From CAVXDY01 sp963721335 (GTDB lineage Bacteria > Actinomycetota > Thermoleophilia > Miltoncostaeales > Miltoncostaeaceae), in contig CAVRIV010000004.1 in assembly GCA_963721335.1 (NCBI GenBank), positions 1-64,000 of the forward strand: a stretch of 64,000 nt of DNA. The letters run 5' to 3'. Under the pieces are notes generated by a model that did no database searches, was not told the origin of the DNA, and saw nothing but the letters and a program-made list of their open reading frames with translations. How positions within the stretch are numbered: the first letter of the stretch is position 1; each line of letters starts with the position of its first letter. Below are positions 46,021 through 56,413 of this stretch, piece by piece. The translations under genes were made by a program, and so were the position numbers.

Positions 46021-46524
46021 TCAGGTGGCCACCGGGGGGGCGCTCACCGGGAGCCCGAGCAGGTAGGGCAGCGAGGGGTCGACGCTCTCCGAGAGCCGGG
46101 TGGCGATGCGGTGGAAGACCTCCGCCTCCTCGGGCGTGAGGTCGGCGAGCCCGGCGGGCCCCGTGAGGTAGGCGGTCCGCAGGCGCTCCCGCGCGACGAT
46201 CCCGGCGGGGGTGGGCACGAGCTCCTTCACCCGCCGGTCGCCGGCCGAGACCCGCCGCTCGGCGAACCCGCGCTCCTCCAGCCGGTCGGCGAGGGCGGTC
46301 GCGTAGGAGGCGTCGCAGTGCATCTGCTTGGCGATGTCGCCCAGGCTCGGGGGATCCTCCGGCCGGAGGCGCATCAGCGCGATCGCCTGCGGAGGGGTCA
46401 GCCCCTCGGCCACGGAGGCGGCCAGCCAGCCGGCGCGCATCGACATGAACACGCCGACCATCAGCCCCCAGGCCTCGTCGGCGACGCTCCTGGACGATGC
46501 AGACGGGTCGCTCACCGGGCCCAT
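46021..46524 (-). CDS. MarR-family transcriptional regulator
   Basis: A 167-residue winged-helix regulator. ALMRLRPEDPPSLGDIAKQM, DASYATALADRLEERGFAERR (recognition helix) and GDRRVKELVPTPAG (wing) are diagnostic. Strong Shine-Dalgarno GGGAGGG 5 bases before ATG 46524. It is divergent from the DrrAB-type exporter, the usual arrangement for a repressor of a drug pump, and a palindrome lies between them. Confidence 0.9.
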   Translation of the reverse strand: MGPVSDPSASSRSVADEAWGLMVGVFMSMRAGWLAASVAEGLTPPQAIALMRLRPEDPPSLGDIAKQMHCDASYATALADRLEERGFAERRVSAGDRRVKELVPTPAGIVARERLRTAYLTGPAGLADLTPEEAEVFHRIATRLSESVDPSLPYLLGLPVSAPPVAT

Positions 46525-46575
46525 CGTAACCCTCCCCTCGATCGCTTGACTAGTTCCAAAGGTCGGTGCTACACA

Positions 46576-46589
46576 ACTATTGTAATAGT
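46576..46589. promoter_or_regulatory. MarR operator candidate
   Basis: A perfect 14-base palindrome, ACTATTGTAATAGT, in the 86-base divergent gap, about 22 bases upstream of the ATPase start and beside a TTGACT (46546-46551) that could be the -35 box of the exporter promoter with a poor TACACA -10. AT-rich composition is unlike its surroundings. Binding the MarR protein would block the exporter promoter. Confidence 0.55.
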
Positions 46590-46610
46590 AAACTAAATCG
46601 GGGAGCGACG

Positions 46611-47624
46611 ATGAGCGCATCCGAATCGCGGCCGGCGGTGCAGGCGCGCGGGCTCGTGAAGAGCTTCGGCGACGTGCGCGCCCTCGACGGCGTGGACATC
46701 GACGTCCCGGCCGGAACGGTGCTGGGCCTGCTGGGCCCCAACGGGGCGGGGAAGACGACCGTGGTCAGGATCCTCTCCACCGTCATCGAGCCGGACGCCG
46801 GCGAGGCGAGCGTGATGGGTCTGGACGTGGTGCGCGACGCCGCCCTGGTGCGCACGCGCATCGGGCTGGCCGGGCAGTTCGCGGCGGTGGACGGCAACCT
46901 CACCGGACGCGAGAACCTGCGGCTGATCGGGGCCCTCACCCACCTGCCGCGCCGTGCGATCGGCCCGCGGGCGGACGAGCTGCTCGAGCAGTTCGGGCTC
47001 TCGGAGGCCGGGGGCCGCCCGGTCCGCACCTACTCCGGTGGCATGCGGCGGCGCCTGGACCTGGCGGCCGCCCTCGTCCACCGGCCTCCCGTGCTCTATC
47101 TCGACGAGCCCACCACGGGCCTCGACCCGGCCAGCCGCAACGACCTCTGGGAGACCGTGCGCCGCCTCGTGGCCGGCGGCACCACCGTGCTGCTCACCAC
47201 CCAGTACCTCGAGGAGGCCGACCTGCTGGCCGACCGCATCGTGGTGATCGACCGCGGCGGCGCCCTCGCCGAGGGCACGGCCGCCGAGCTGAAGCGCCGT
47301 CTGGGCGGCACCGTGCTGGAGCTGACCATCCTGGACGACGCCCAGGCGCTGCAGGCGGCGGGCATCCTCGACCGCCTGGAGCTCGGGCGGGTGGCGCGCG
47401 ATGGCCGCACGCTGCGGGTGAACGTGAACGACGGCACGCACGCGCTGATCGCCGCGGTGCGGGCCCTCGACGCCGACGGCATCGAGCCGGCCGCCGCCGC
47501 CGTGCGCGAGCCCTCCCTGGACGACGTGTTCCTGGCCCTCACGGGGCGGCGCGCCGCCCCCGAGACCGAATCGACCGACGAGGCCGCCGACGCGCGCGGC
47601 CGCGAGAAGGAGGTCGTGGCATGA
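46611..47624 (+). CDS. daunorubicin-resistance-type ABC ATPase
   Basis: DrrA-type nucleotide-binding protein, 337 residues. Walker A LLGPNGAGKTT, Q-loop GLAGQFAAVDGNLTGRENL (the DrrA-specific form), signature TYSGGMRRRLDLAAAL, Walker B YLDEPTTGLDP, switch TTQYLEEADLLADR, plus the long C-terminal extension that ends in an acidic/basic tail. Overlaps the permease by 4 bases. Exports drugs or glycolipids. Confidence 0.92.
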   Translation: MSASESRPAVQARGLVKSFGDVRALDGVDIDVPAGTVLGLLGPNGAGKTTVVRILSTVIEPDAGEASVMGLDVVRDAALVRTRIGLAGQFAAVDGNLTGRENLRLIGALTHLPRRAIGPRADELLEQFGLSEAGGRPVRTYSGGMRRRLDLAAALVHRPPVLYLDEPTTGLDPASRNDLWETVRRLVAGGTTVLLTTQYLEEADLLADRIVVIDRGGALAEGTAAELKRRLGGTVLELTILDDAQALQAAGILDRLELGRVARDGRTLRVNVNDGTHALIAAVRALDADGIEPAAAAVREPSLDDVFLALTGRRAAPETESTDEAADARGREKEVVA

Positions 47625-48445
47625 CGACCACCGCCATCCCGACTCCCCTTCCCCTCGCCCTGGGCGGGCTGGGACGCGTGCGCCTCGGCGTGCGCGACGT
47701 CCTGGCGATGACCTGGCGGAACCTGCTCACGATCCGGCGGGTGCCGCAGCTCCTGGTGTTCGCCACCATCCAGCCGCTGCTGTTCGTCCTGATGTTCCGC
47801 TACGTGTTCGGCGGCGCCATCCACGTTCCGGGCGTCGACTACGTCAACTACCTCCTGCCCGGCGTCTTCGCCCAGGTGGTCGCCTTCGGCGCCGTGCAGA
47901 CCGCCGTCGGGCTGGCCGTCGACCGGGGCGGGGGTCTCATCGAACGCCTGCAATCCCTGCCGATGGCGCGGTCGGCGGTGCTCGCCGGGCGCACGATCGC
48001 CGACCTCTGCCGCAACGTCCTCGTGGTGACGCTCATGCTGGCGGTGGGCTTCGCCGTGGGCTTCCGGCTCCAGACCAACGTCGGCAAGCTGCTCCTGGCC
48101 CTGGTGGTGCTGCTGCTCTTCGGCTTCGCCCTGTCGTGGATCTTCGCGTTCATCGGGCTCTCGGTGAGCAACGCCGAGACCGCCCAGGCGGCCGCCTTCC
48201 CGCTCCTGCTGCCGCTCGTCTTCGCCTCGAGCGCGTTCGTCCCCACCGCCACGATGCCGGACTGGCTGGCCGCGTTCGCGAACCACCAGCCGGTGACGGC
48301 GGCGGTCAACGCGGTGCGCGCTCTGGTGCTGGGTGGGCCGTGGGCCGAGGACGTGCTCATCAGCCTGACCTGGACCGCCGGGATCCTGCTGGTGTTCGTG
48401 CCCCTGGCCGTTCGCCGCTACCGGCGCGGGGGAGCCGCCGGGTAG
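47621..48445 (+). CDS. DrrB-type ABC permease
   Basis: A 274-residue ABC-2 permease with six TM segments; LLPGVFAQVVAFGAVQTAVGLA, MARSAVLAGRTIADLCRN and LPLVFASSAFVPTATMPDWL are typical of DrrB. Partner of the preceding ATPase; probably under the MarR repressor. The last 28 bases overlap the convergent gene. Confidence 0.92.
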   Translation: MTTTAIPTPLPLALGGLGRVRLGVRDVLAMTWRNLLTIRRVPQLLVFATIQPLLFVLMFRYVFGGAIHVPGVDYVNYLLPGVFAQVVAFGAVQTAVGLAVDRGGGLIERLQSLPMARSAVLAGRTIADLCRNVLVVTLMLAVGFAVGFRLQTNVGKLLLALVVLLLFGFALSWIFAFIGLSVSNAETAQAAAFPLLLPLVFASSAFVPTATMPDWLAAFANHQPVTAAVNAVRALVLGGPWAEDVLISLTWTAGILLVFVPLAVRRYRRGGAAG

Positions 48446-49092
48446 GGCACCTCCATGGTGCGGGTGCCGGGCGCCTCGCCCGGCACCTCCGTGGCGTCGC
48501 CGGGGGCCGGGACGAGGGCCGCCCGGTTCGCGGCGGCGCCCACCCCGCCGCCCACCAGCGCGCCGGCCAGGGCGGCGAGCGCGATCGCCACGAGCGCGAT
48601 CCCGGCCTCCCAGTCCCCCGACAGCCCGGTGTCGAGCCAGTGGGGCAGGTCGAGGCCGGCCAGCACGCCGGCCGAGGGGTCGCGCACCCAGCCCTCGACC
48701 GCGTCGGCGCCCGTGGCCACCATCGCCAGCGCCCACGCGCCCAGGGCGTGGGCCACGGCCCGGGTGCGCGCCATGCGCGCGGCCACGTATCCGCCCAGGG
48801 CGAACGCCCCCGCCTGGATCAGCAGCACCCAGAGGCCCGGCCAGAACCGGTCCTCCACCCCGGGATCGCCGCTCGCGATGCCGATGCCCAGGCCGAAGTC
48901 CACCTCGGCGGCGCGCAGGCAGCCGGCGGCCAGCACGGCCGCGCCCCACGCCGTGAGCCAGCCCGCGACCGGGGCGAGCAGCGAGCCGCGGGGCACCCGC
49001 ATGAGCTCCCTCGGCGCCGCCGGGTCACGCGTCATCGACTGCGTCGTCTCGGACGCCCCGGTGGGCACGGGGGTGGAGGATCCGCTCTCCAC
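48418..49092 (-). CDS. hypothetical membrane protein
   Basis: A 224-residue protein. Cytoplasmic N-terminus (residues 1-35, Thr/Ser/Pro-rich), then about four TM helices (LLAPVAGWLTAWGAAVLAAG, WVLLIQAGAFALGGYVAA, ALVAIALAALAGALVGGG and another near residue 120), and a Pro-rich C-terminal tail. Not recognised. No motif supports a function. Convergent with the exporter permease. Confidence 0.7.
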   Translation of the reverse strand: MESGSSTPVPTGASETTQSMTRDPAAPRELMRVPRGSLLAPVAGWLTAWGAAVLAAGCLRAAEVDFGLGIGIASGDPGVEDRFWPGLWVLLIQAGAFALGGYVAARMARTRAVAHALGAWALAMVATGADAVEGWVRDPSAGVLAGLDLPHWLDTGLSGDWEAGIALVAIALAALAGALVGGGVGAAANRAALVPAPGDATEVPGEAPGTRTMEVPYPAAPPRR

Positions 49093-49175
49093 GGGTCCAG
49101 CCTACCCCCGCCCCGGCGTTCCCGAACACCCGGTCCGGCCTTGACCGCCGAGCGCGCGGCGCATAGAGAGATCTC

Positions 49176-50771
49176 GTGCCGGTCCACATCACTCCGCTCA
49201 CGCCGCTGGCCTTCCTCGAGCGCTCGGCCTCGGTCTTCGCCGACCGGGTGGCGGTGGTGGACGGCGCGGAGCGGATGACCTACCGCGATCTGGCCGCCCG
49301 AGTCACCCGCACCGCCCATGCGCTCCGCGCCTCCGGGATCGGCCCCGGCGAGCGCGTCGCCTACCTCTGCCCGAACACGCCGGAGCTGCTCGCGGCCCAC
49401 TTCGCGGCGCCGCTGGCCGGCGCGGTGCTGGTCGCGCTCAACACCCGCCTGGCCCCCGAGGAGGTGCGTTCGATCTGCATGCACTCCGGCGCGCGCCTGC
49501 TGGTGGCCGACGCCGCGCTGCGCGAGACCGTCGCACCCGTCGCGGACCGTCTCGGCGACGTTCGGGAGATCGTCTGGGCCGGCGACGCCGGCGCGGCGGA
49601 CGGCCTGCCCGGGATCTCCCACGCCGAGCTGCTGGAGCGCGGCTCCGACGCCCCGCTGCCGTGGACGGTCGACGACGAGGACGCGACGATCTCGATCAAC
49701 TACACCTCGGGCACCACGGGCCAGCCCAAGGGGGTGATGTACACCCATCGCGGCGCCTACCTCAACGCCCTGGGAGAGAACGTCACCGCCGGCCACCGCG
49801 TGGACACGGTCTACCTCTGGACCCTCCCCATGTTCCACTGCAACGGCTGGTGCCACGTGTGGGCGATCGTGGCCGCCGGGGGCACGCAGGTCTGCCTGCC
49901 GGCGGTGCGCCCCGAGGAGATCTGGCGTCTCATCGACGAGGAGGGCGTCACGCACCTGTGCGGCGCGCCGACCGTGCTCTCCATGCTCGTCAACTCGCCC
50001 GCGGCCCACCCGCTCGCGGACGGCCTGGTGGTCATGACCGCCGCCGCGCCGCCCAGCCCCACGGTGCTCGCCCAGACCGAGGCCCTCGGCGCCACCGTGA
50101 TCCACGTCTACGGGCTCACCGAGACCTACGGCCCGCACACGGTCTGCCAGTGGCAGCCCGAGTGGGCGGACGAGGATGGGCCCGACCGGGCGCGGCTGCT
50201 CTCGCGCCAGGGCGTGGCGATGGTGATCTCCGACCCGATCCGGGTGGTGGGCGAGGACGGGCGGGACGTCCCCCGGGACGGCGAGACCGTGGGGGAGATC
50301 GTGATGAGCGGCAACAACGTGATGAAGGGCTACTTCGACGACCCCGGGCAGACGGCCGCGGCCTTCCGGGGCGGCGTCTTCCACTCCGGCGACCTCGGCG
50401 TGTGGCACCCGGACGGCTACATCGAGCTTCGCGACCGGGCCAAGGACGTCGTCATCTCGGGCGGGGAGAACATCTCCACGATCGAGGTCGAGCAGGTGCT
50501 GGGGAGCCACCCGGCCGTCCTGGAGGCCGCCGTCATCGGGGTGCCGGACGACCACTGGGGCGAGCGGCCGAAGGCGTTCGTGGTGCTCCGCCCGGGGCGC
50601 GAGGCCTCCCACGACGAGCTGACCGCGCACGTACGGGGCCTCCTGGCGGGGTACAAGTGCCCCGACAGCTTCGAGGTGCTCGCCGAGCTGCCGCGCACGT
50701 CCACCGGGAAGGTCCGCAAGTTCGAGCTCCGCGAGGAGGAGTGGGCGGGACGGCAGCGGCGCATCAACTGA
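49176..50771 (+). CDS. medium/long-chain fatty-acid-CoA ligase (AMP-binding)
   Basis: Adenylate-forming acyl-CoA synthetase, 531 residues. A3 motif INYTSGTTGQPKGVMYTH, A5 region VYGLTETYGPHTVCQW, A7 HSGDLGVWHPDGY, A8 DRAKDVVISGGENIST and A10 RTSTGKVRKFEL. Profile is that of AlkK/medium-chain enzymes. The GTG at 49176 begins MPVHITPLTPLAFLERSA. It lies 27 bases before prpE. Activates fatty acids for beta-oxidation; could feed lipid chemistry of the downstream cluster. Confidence 0.92.
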   Translation: MPVHITPLTPLAFLERSASVFADRVAVVDGAERMTYRDLAARVTRTAHALRASGIGPGERVAYLCPNTPELLAAHFAAPLAGAVLVALNTRLAPEEVRSICMHSGARLLVADAALRETVAPVADRLGDVREIVWAGDAGAADGLPGISHAELLERGSDAPLPWTVDDEDATISINYTSGTTGQPKGVMYTHRGAYLNALGENVTAGHRVDTVYLWTLPMFHCNGWCHVWAIVAAGGTQVCLPAVRPEEIWRLIDEEGVTHLCGAPTVLSMLVNSPAAHPLADGLVVMTAAAPPSPTVLAQTEALGATVIHVYGLTETYGPHTVCQWQPEWADEDGPDRARLLSRQGVAMVISDPIRVVGEDGRDVPRDGETVGEIVMSGNNVMKGYFDDPGQTAAAFRGGVFHSGDLGVWHPDGYIELRDRAKDVVISGGENISTIEVEQVLGSHPAVLEAAVIGVPDDHWGERPKAFVVLRPGREASHDELTAHVRGLLAGYKCPDSFEVLAELPRTSTGKVRKFELREEEWAGRQRRIN

Positions 50772-50797
50772 GGGACGGACGGGGGGAGAGGGCCGGA

Positions 50798-52687
50798 ATG
50801 GGGGCATACGAGGAGCGGCACCGCAGGAGCCTGGAGGATCCCGAGGGGTTCTGGCTCGCGGCGGCGGAGGCGATCGACTGGGAGACGGCGCCGGCGCGGG
50901 CGCTCGACGACTCGGGGGCGCCCTTCTACCGCTGGTATCCCGACGGCACCCTCAACACCTGCCACAACGCCCTCGACCGGCACGTGGAGGGCGGGCGCGC
51001 CGAGCAGGTCGCGCTGGTGTACGACTCCCCGGTGACCGGCGTCGTCCGCAGCCTCACGTACCGCGAGCTGCGCGACGAGACGGCCCGCTTCGCGGGCGTC
51101 CTGCGCTCGCTCGGGGTCGGCCGCGGCGACACCGTGGTGATCTACATGCCCATGGTGCCGGAGGCCGTCGTCGCGATGCTCGCGTGCGCGCGCCTGGGCG
51201 CCGTTCACTCGGTGGTCTTCGGCGGCTTCGCGGCCCGCGAGCTGGCCATGCGCATCGACGACGCCCGCCCCACGGTGGTCGTGTCGGCCTCGTGCGGCAT
51301 CGAGCTCCAGCGGGTGATCGAGTACATGCCGCTCCTGGAGGGCGCGCTCAGCATCGCCGAGCACGCGCCCGCGGCGTGCGTGATCCTGCAGCGCCCCGAG
51401 GCCGAGGCCCGCCTCGTGGCCGGGCGCGACGTCGACTGGCACGAGGCCATGGCCGCCGCCGAGCCGGCCGGGTGCGTGCCGGTGGCCGCCACCGATCCGC
51501 TCTACGTGCTCTACACCTCCGGCACCACCGCGCGGCCGAAGGGCGTGGTGCGCGACAACGGCGGGCACGCGGTCGCGCTGCGGCTCTCGATGCAGGACAT
51601 CTTCGACACCGGCCCGGGCGAGGTGTACTGGGCGGCGTCGGACATCGGCTGGGTGGTCGGCCACTCCTACATCGTCTACGCGCCCCTGATCACCGGCTGC
51701 ACGACCATCCTCTACGAGGGCAAGCCCGTGGGAACCCCGGACCCCGGGGCCTTCTGGCGGGTGATCGCGCAGCACGGCGTGAAGACGCTGTTCACCGCGC
51801 CCACCGCGTTCCGGGCCATCAAGAAGGAGGACCCGGCCGGCGAGCACCTGCGCCACCACGACATCTCCGGGTTCCGCGCCCTCTTCCTGGCCGGCGAGCG
51901 CCTCGACCCGGACACCTACCACTGGGCGCACGACCTCCTGGGCGTGCCGGTGATCGACCACTGGTGGCAGACCGAGACCGGCTGGCCGGTCGCCGCCAAC
52001 TGCCTGGGCCTGGAGCCCCTGCCCGTGAAGCCGGGCTCTCCCACCAAGCCGGTGCCGGGCTACGACGTGCGCATCCTCGACACGGCCGGGGAGCCGGCCC
52101 CCGCGGGCCAGGAGGGCTCGGTGGTCATCCGCCTGCCGCTGCCCCCGGGCACCCTGCCGACGCTCTGGAACGACGACCGGCGCTTCGTCGAGAGCTACCT
52201 CACGGCCAACGACGGCTACTACACCACCGGCGACGGCGGCTACTTCGACGAGGACGGCTACCTCTACGTGATGGGGCGCATCGACGACGTGCTGAACGTG
52301 GCGGGCCACCGCCTGTCGACGGGGGCGATGGAGGCGGTCGTGGCCGAGCACCCCGACGTGGCCGAGTGCGCGGTCATCGGCGTGGCCGACGAGCTGAAGG
52401 GCCAGGTGCCGGTTGCTCTGGTGGTGCTGAAGGCCGGCGCCGACCGGGATCCCGAGGACGTGCAGCGCGAGCTGGTGCGGAGCGTGCGCGAGGAGGTCGG
52501 GCCGGTGGCGAGCATGAAGCGGGTCGCCGTGGTGGCGCGACTGCCGAAGACCCGCAGCGGCAAGATCCTGCGCGGGACCATGCGGGCCATCGCCGACGGC
52601 CGCCCGTACGAGGTCCCGAGCACGATCGACGACCCGGCGATCCTCGACGAGCTCGGCGAGGCTCTTCAGGGCGCCGCGCGGGCGTAG
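50798..52687 (+). CDS. prpE: propionyl-CoA synthetase
   Basis: Acetyl/propionyl-CoA synthetase family, 629 residues. YVLYTSGTTARPKGVVRDNG is the PrpE-type P-loop; EVYWAASDIGWVVGHSYIVY, DHWWQTETGWPVA, DGYYTTGDGGYFDEDGY and KTRSGKILRGTMRAIADG (catalytic Lys) are the other core motifs. PrpE activates propionate (or acetate) with ATP and CoA. GGGGGAGAGG lies just before the ATG. A GCCCGGG-ACT-CCCGGGC hairpin 84 bases past the stop may end the operon. Confidence 0.92.
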   Translation: MGAYEERHRRSLEDPEGFWLAAAEAIDWETAPARALDDSGAPFYRWYPDGTLNTCHNALDRHVEGGRAEQVALVYDSPVTGVVRSLTYRELRDETARFAGVLRSLGVGRGDTVVIYMPMVPEAVVAMLACARLGAVHSVVFGGFAARELAMRIDDARPTVVVSASCGIELQRVIEYMPLLEGALSIAEHAPAACVILQRPEAEARLVAGRDVDWHEAMAAAEPAGCVPVAATDPLYVLYTSGTTARPKGVVRDNGGHAVALRLSMQDIFDTGPGEVYWAASDIGWVVGHSYIVYAPLITGCTTILYEGKPVGTPDPGAFWRVIAQHGVKTLFTAPTAFRAIKKEDPAGEHLRHHDISGFRALFLAGERLDPDTYHWAHDLLGVPVIDHWWQTETGWPVAANCLGLEPLPVKPGSPTKPVPGYDVRILDTAGEPAPAGQEGSVVIRLPLPPGTLPTLWNDDRRFVESYLTANDGYYTTGDGGYFDEDGYLYVMGRIDDVLNVAGHRLSTGAMEAVVAEHPDVAECAVIGVADELKGQVPVALVVLKAGADRDPEDVQRELVRSVREEVGPVASMKRVAVVARLPKTRSGKILRGTMRAIADGRPYEVPSTIDDPAILDELGEALQGAARA

Positions 52688-53003
52688 CGCCGCACGGCGA
52701 GCGGCACACAGACGGCGTCTCGAACGAGAATGGCCGGCCCCCTCGACCCGCTGCGCTGCCGGCAGGCTGTGCCCGGGACTCCCGGGCCCCGGCGTCATGG
52801 CGCCGGGCGGGAGCCCTCGACCTGCACGGGCGCGGGGAGAGGGCCGGCCATGCGCGAAGGCTCGCGCACGCCCCTCACGCGGCTCTCACACGCCTCTCAC
52901 GGCCGGGGCCGGGGCCGCAGCCGGCGCTTCTGGAAGGATTCGATGGCCGCACCGGCCTCGGGGATGGGATGATCGGGTTCCCTCCCACCGTGCCTGAGGA
53001 TCC
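52688..53003 (+). promoter_or_regulatory. intergenic control region of the AfsR-like regulator
   Basis: 316 bases without a gene. It holds a 7-base-stem hairpin GCCCGGG-ACT-CCCGGGC (52771-52787, terminator-like for prpE) and a direct-repeat array: CTCAC at 52874, 52885 and 52896, three boxes exactly 11 bases apart, one helical turn each. The block GCGGCTCTCAC...CTCTCACGGC (52879-52903) matches 20 of 25 bases of a block at 59834-59858 upstream of the haem-peroxidase unit. GAGGA precedes the regulator ATG by 4 bases. Boxes of this spacing are typical binding sites of SARP-type activators. Confidence 0.55.
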
Positions 53004-56000
53004 ATGACGACGACCGTGCCCGATGGCGCGCCGTCCGCGAGCATTCCGGTCGGCGTGCTGCGCACGCGACTCCTGCCTCCGCGGCTCCCGCCCAACAGCG
53101 TGCCCCGGCCGGAGCTGGTGGCGCGCGTGAATCGCGGGCTGGAGGGTCGGTTGCTCGCCATCATCGCCGGGGCCGGCTACGGGAAGACCACCCTGCTCGT
53201 GCAGGCGCTCGAGAGCTCGCCGCTGCCGTGGGTCTGGGTCTCGTGCGACGCGCGCCTCCGGAGCCCCGAGATGCTTCTGGCGCACGTGGCCGCAGGGGTG
53301 GCGGGGGCCTTCCCGGGCGTCGCGACCGCGCTGCCGCCGGGCGGCTCGCCCGACGACCAGATCGCCGGCCTCGCCAACGAGATCGTGGCCACGATCCCCG
53401 ACGACTTCGTCCTGGCGCTGGACGACGTCCACGCGCTCGACCCCGGACCGGTGCGCGAGGCGCTCGGCAGCCTGGCGTCGGACCTGCCACCCAACGTCCA
53501 CCTGGCGATGACCAGCCGCCGCGACCTGGGCATCCCCACCTCGCGCGCGGCCGCCGGCGGAGCCACGGTGGTCGACGAGGGGATGCTCGCCTTCAGCTTC
53601 TCGGAGGCCGCCGAGCTGCTCGAGGACGCGCCCGCCGGGCTCGCCGAGACCGAGATCGGCGAGCTGCACCAGCGCACCGAGGGGTGGGTGGCCGGCCTGC
53701 TGCTGGCGACCAGGTCCGGCGGAGGCGCCGGGCGGACCCCCCACGCCTCGACCGGGCCGCACTTCGACTACCTGGCCGACGAGGTGCTGGCCGGCCTGCC
53801 CGAGGAGCTGCAGCGCTTCCTGCTCGACACCTCGGTGCTCGAGCGGTTCACGCCACCGCTCGCCGCGGCCGTCTCGGAGCGCGCGGACGCCCGCGAGGTG
53901 CTCCGCGACCTGGTGGCCTCGCACCTGTTCATCGTGCAGGCCGAGGGCGAGTGGTACCGCTACCACCACCTCTTCGGCGCGTTCCTGCGGCGTCGCCTGG
54001 CCGAGCGCGAGCCGGCGCGGCTCCTGGAGCTGCACGGGCGCGCCGCCCGGGCCTGGGAGGCCGCCGGCGACAACCAGGAGGCGGTGCGGCACTTCCTGGA
54101 GGCGGGGGCGCCCGCGGAGGCGGCCCGGGCCCTGGAGCCCGTGGCCGAGTCGATGGTGGCCACGCCCGAGCGCCAGACCCTGGCCGGGTGGCTGCGGCGC
54201 ATCCCGGCCGCGGAGTGGCGGCCGCTGGCCGGGCATCCAGCTCGCTCACGCGCTCCTCACCTACCTCGGCCGGCGACGCGCGCGCGGCGTTCGAGGCCTG
54301 GGACGAGGCGATCGACCGCCTCATGGAGGCCGGCGAGGTGGAGCGGGCCGCCGGGGCGCTCTACCGATCGCAGCTCGCGATGCTGACCGTGGGGGTGAGC
54401 CCCGCCGTGCGGGTGGCGCTCGCCGAGCGGCACCTCACGCGCCTGGACGGCGCCGGGCCCGCCGCGGGCCTGGTGCGCATGATCGTCGCGGTCGCCTACG
54501 CCATCGGCTGCGAGCGGGCCGAGGCCGAGGAGCTGATCGGCGCCGCCACCGCGTCGGCCGGACGGCGCGAGCTGGCGCTGCTCGACCCCTGCGCCGAGAT
54601 GGTGCGCGGCTTCTACTTCGACTACGCCGACGGCCACCTGCAGGAGGCGCTGCGGCGCATCGAGGACGGCCTCAGCCGTCTGGAGCCGATCGAGGTCGAG
54701 GAGTCGTTCATGCTCCAGGCCTTCGGCCGCGGCAACCGCGCCCTGCTCCTGGCCGACGCCGGCCGCTACGAGGACTGCCTGCGCGAGGCCCAGGCGGTCC
54801 TCGACCTCTCGGCCTCGCTGGGCATGCGCTCGGCCCCGTCGCTCCTGATCCTGTGGTGGCGGCTGCTGTCGCTCTGCGGGCTGGGGGACTGGGAGGGGGT
54901 GGCCGCGCTCGAGCCGGAGGCGCGCCGGGCGATCGCCGCGGGGACGGGCACCAACGTGGCCTACCGCATGGGCGCGCAGCTGGCGCGCGCGGCGGCCGCG
55001 GCCGGCGACGCCGAGCTGGCCCTGGCCCGCATCGCGGCCGCGCGGGCGGCGGCGCGCGACTACGGCGAGTCCTACGAGATCCCCATGGTGCTCGGGGAGC
55101 TCTCCCTGGCGGCGGACGCCGCCGGCCAGGTCGCCCTCAGCCGCGAGCTCGCCGAGGAGGCGGTCGCGATCTCCGGCCGTCACGACCTCGACTGGGCCCG
55201 GGCCCGGGCCGCCCTGCTGTCGGCCGGCGCGCACATCGAGAGCCCCCTCGGGGACACCCGGCTGGAGGAGGCTCTGGAGCTCACCGAGCGTCTCGACCTG
55301 GGCATCCTGTGGCGCCGGCGCGAGCGGCCCCGGGCGGCGGCGCTGCTCGCCCGCGCACTGGAGGCCGATCTCCCGGGAGCCGCGACGGCCGCGCGCATCG
55401 CCGCCGAGTGCGGGCGTGAGGTGCTTCACGAGTGCGTCGAGCGGCTGCCGGATCCGGCCGCGCGGGCCCGGCTCGCCGGGGCGATGACCGACGACACCGA
55501 CGTGGACGCCGAGACCATCAGGCTGCTGCTGGCCGATCCCGACCCCGGCGTCGCACGCGCCACCGAGCGCGTGCGCGAGCTGCTGGAGCGTCGCCCCCGG
55601 CAGCCGATCCGGATCGAGACCTTCGGTGGGCTGCGGCTGTACCGCGCCGGTGACCGGGTGCCCGACTCCTCCTTCGGGCGCGCCAAGGCCCGGGCGCTCC
55701 TCGGCGCGCTCGTCTGCGCCGAGCCCCGCGGCGTGCACCGCGACCGGCTGCTGGAGCACCTGTGGCCGGAGCTGCCGCCCGAGCGGGGGACGCGGGCGCT
55801 CGACACCACGCTCCACGAGCTGCGCCGCACGCTGGAGCCGCTGGCGCCGCCGCGCTCGGGCGGATCGCTCGTCCACCGGGAGGGCGAGGTCTACCGGCTG
55901 GCCCTGGCGGAGCGCGACTCCTGGGACGCCGGCGACTTCCTGCGTCTGGCGCGGGCCGGGGAGGGCGCGCCCGACGACGTGGCGCTGGAGCGGATGCTGC

Positions 56001-56350
56001 GCGCGGAGGCGCTCTGGCGCGGGGACTTCCTCCCCGACTTCCCCTACGAGCCGTGGTGCGAGGACGCCCGCCGCGAGCTGGAGCGGGCGCGGATCGAGCT
56101 GCTGGAGCGCCTCGCGGGCACGCTGGCCGAGATGGGCCGCCCCGGGGCCGCGATCGAGCGCTACCGCCATCTGGTCGAGCTGGACGGCGAGCGCGAGGGG
56201 TGGCACCGCGCCCTGATGCGCGCCTACGCGCAGGCCGGCGAGCGGCCGCTCGCCCTGCGCCAGTTCCACGCCTGCCGCGCCACCCTGCGGGCCCGCCTCG
56301 GCATCGAGCCCAGCGCGGAGACGCGCGAGCTCTACACCTCGCTGCTCTAG
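53004..56350 (+). CDS. large MalT/AfsR-like regulator: AAA ATPase, TPR, winged-helix and BTAD domains; two frame breaks
   Basis: Read through breaks near 54233 and 54271 this is about 1115 residues. N-terminal STAND-type ATPase (Walker A IIAGAGYGKTTLL, Walker B FVLALDDVHAL), then helical TPR-like repeats with LHGRAARAWEAAGDNQEAV and others, then a C-terminal OmpR-like DNA-binding domain (ETFGGLRLYRAGDRVPDSS, HRDRLLEHLWPELPPERG) and a BTAD (YRHLVELDGEREGWHRALMR, ending LYTSLL). In the short window between breaks the third frame encodes IQLAHALLTYLG, consistent with one gene. Activators of this class control secondary metabolism or catabolic operons. Its targets are probably its own promoter and the convergent peroxidase unit. 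Confidence 0.88.
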
Positions 56351-56413
56351 CCCCTCGGCCGGGAGCGCACCCGCAGGCGCATTCGCCGGCTCGAGACGGA
56401 GCCGACATCGAGT

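Noticed and set aside
52874..52900. CRISPR or tandem satellite reading of the CTCAC repeats
   Set aside because: Only three 11-bp units with 5-base cores; spacing and matching copy near the peroxidase unit fit regulator boxes instead.
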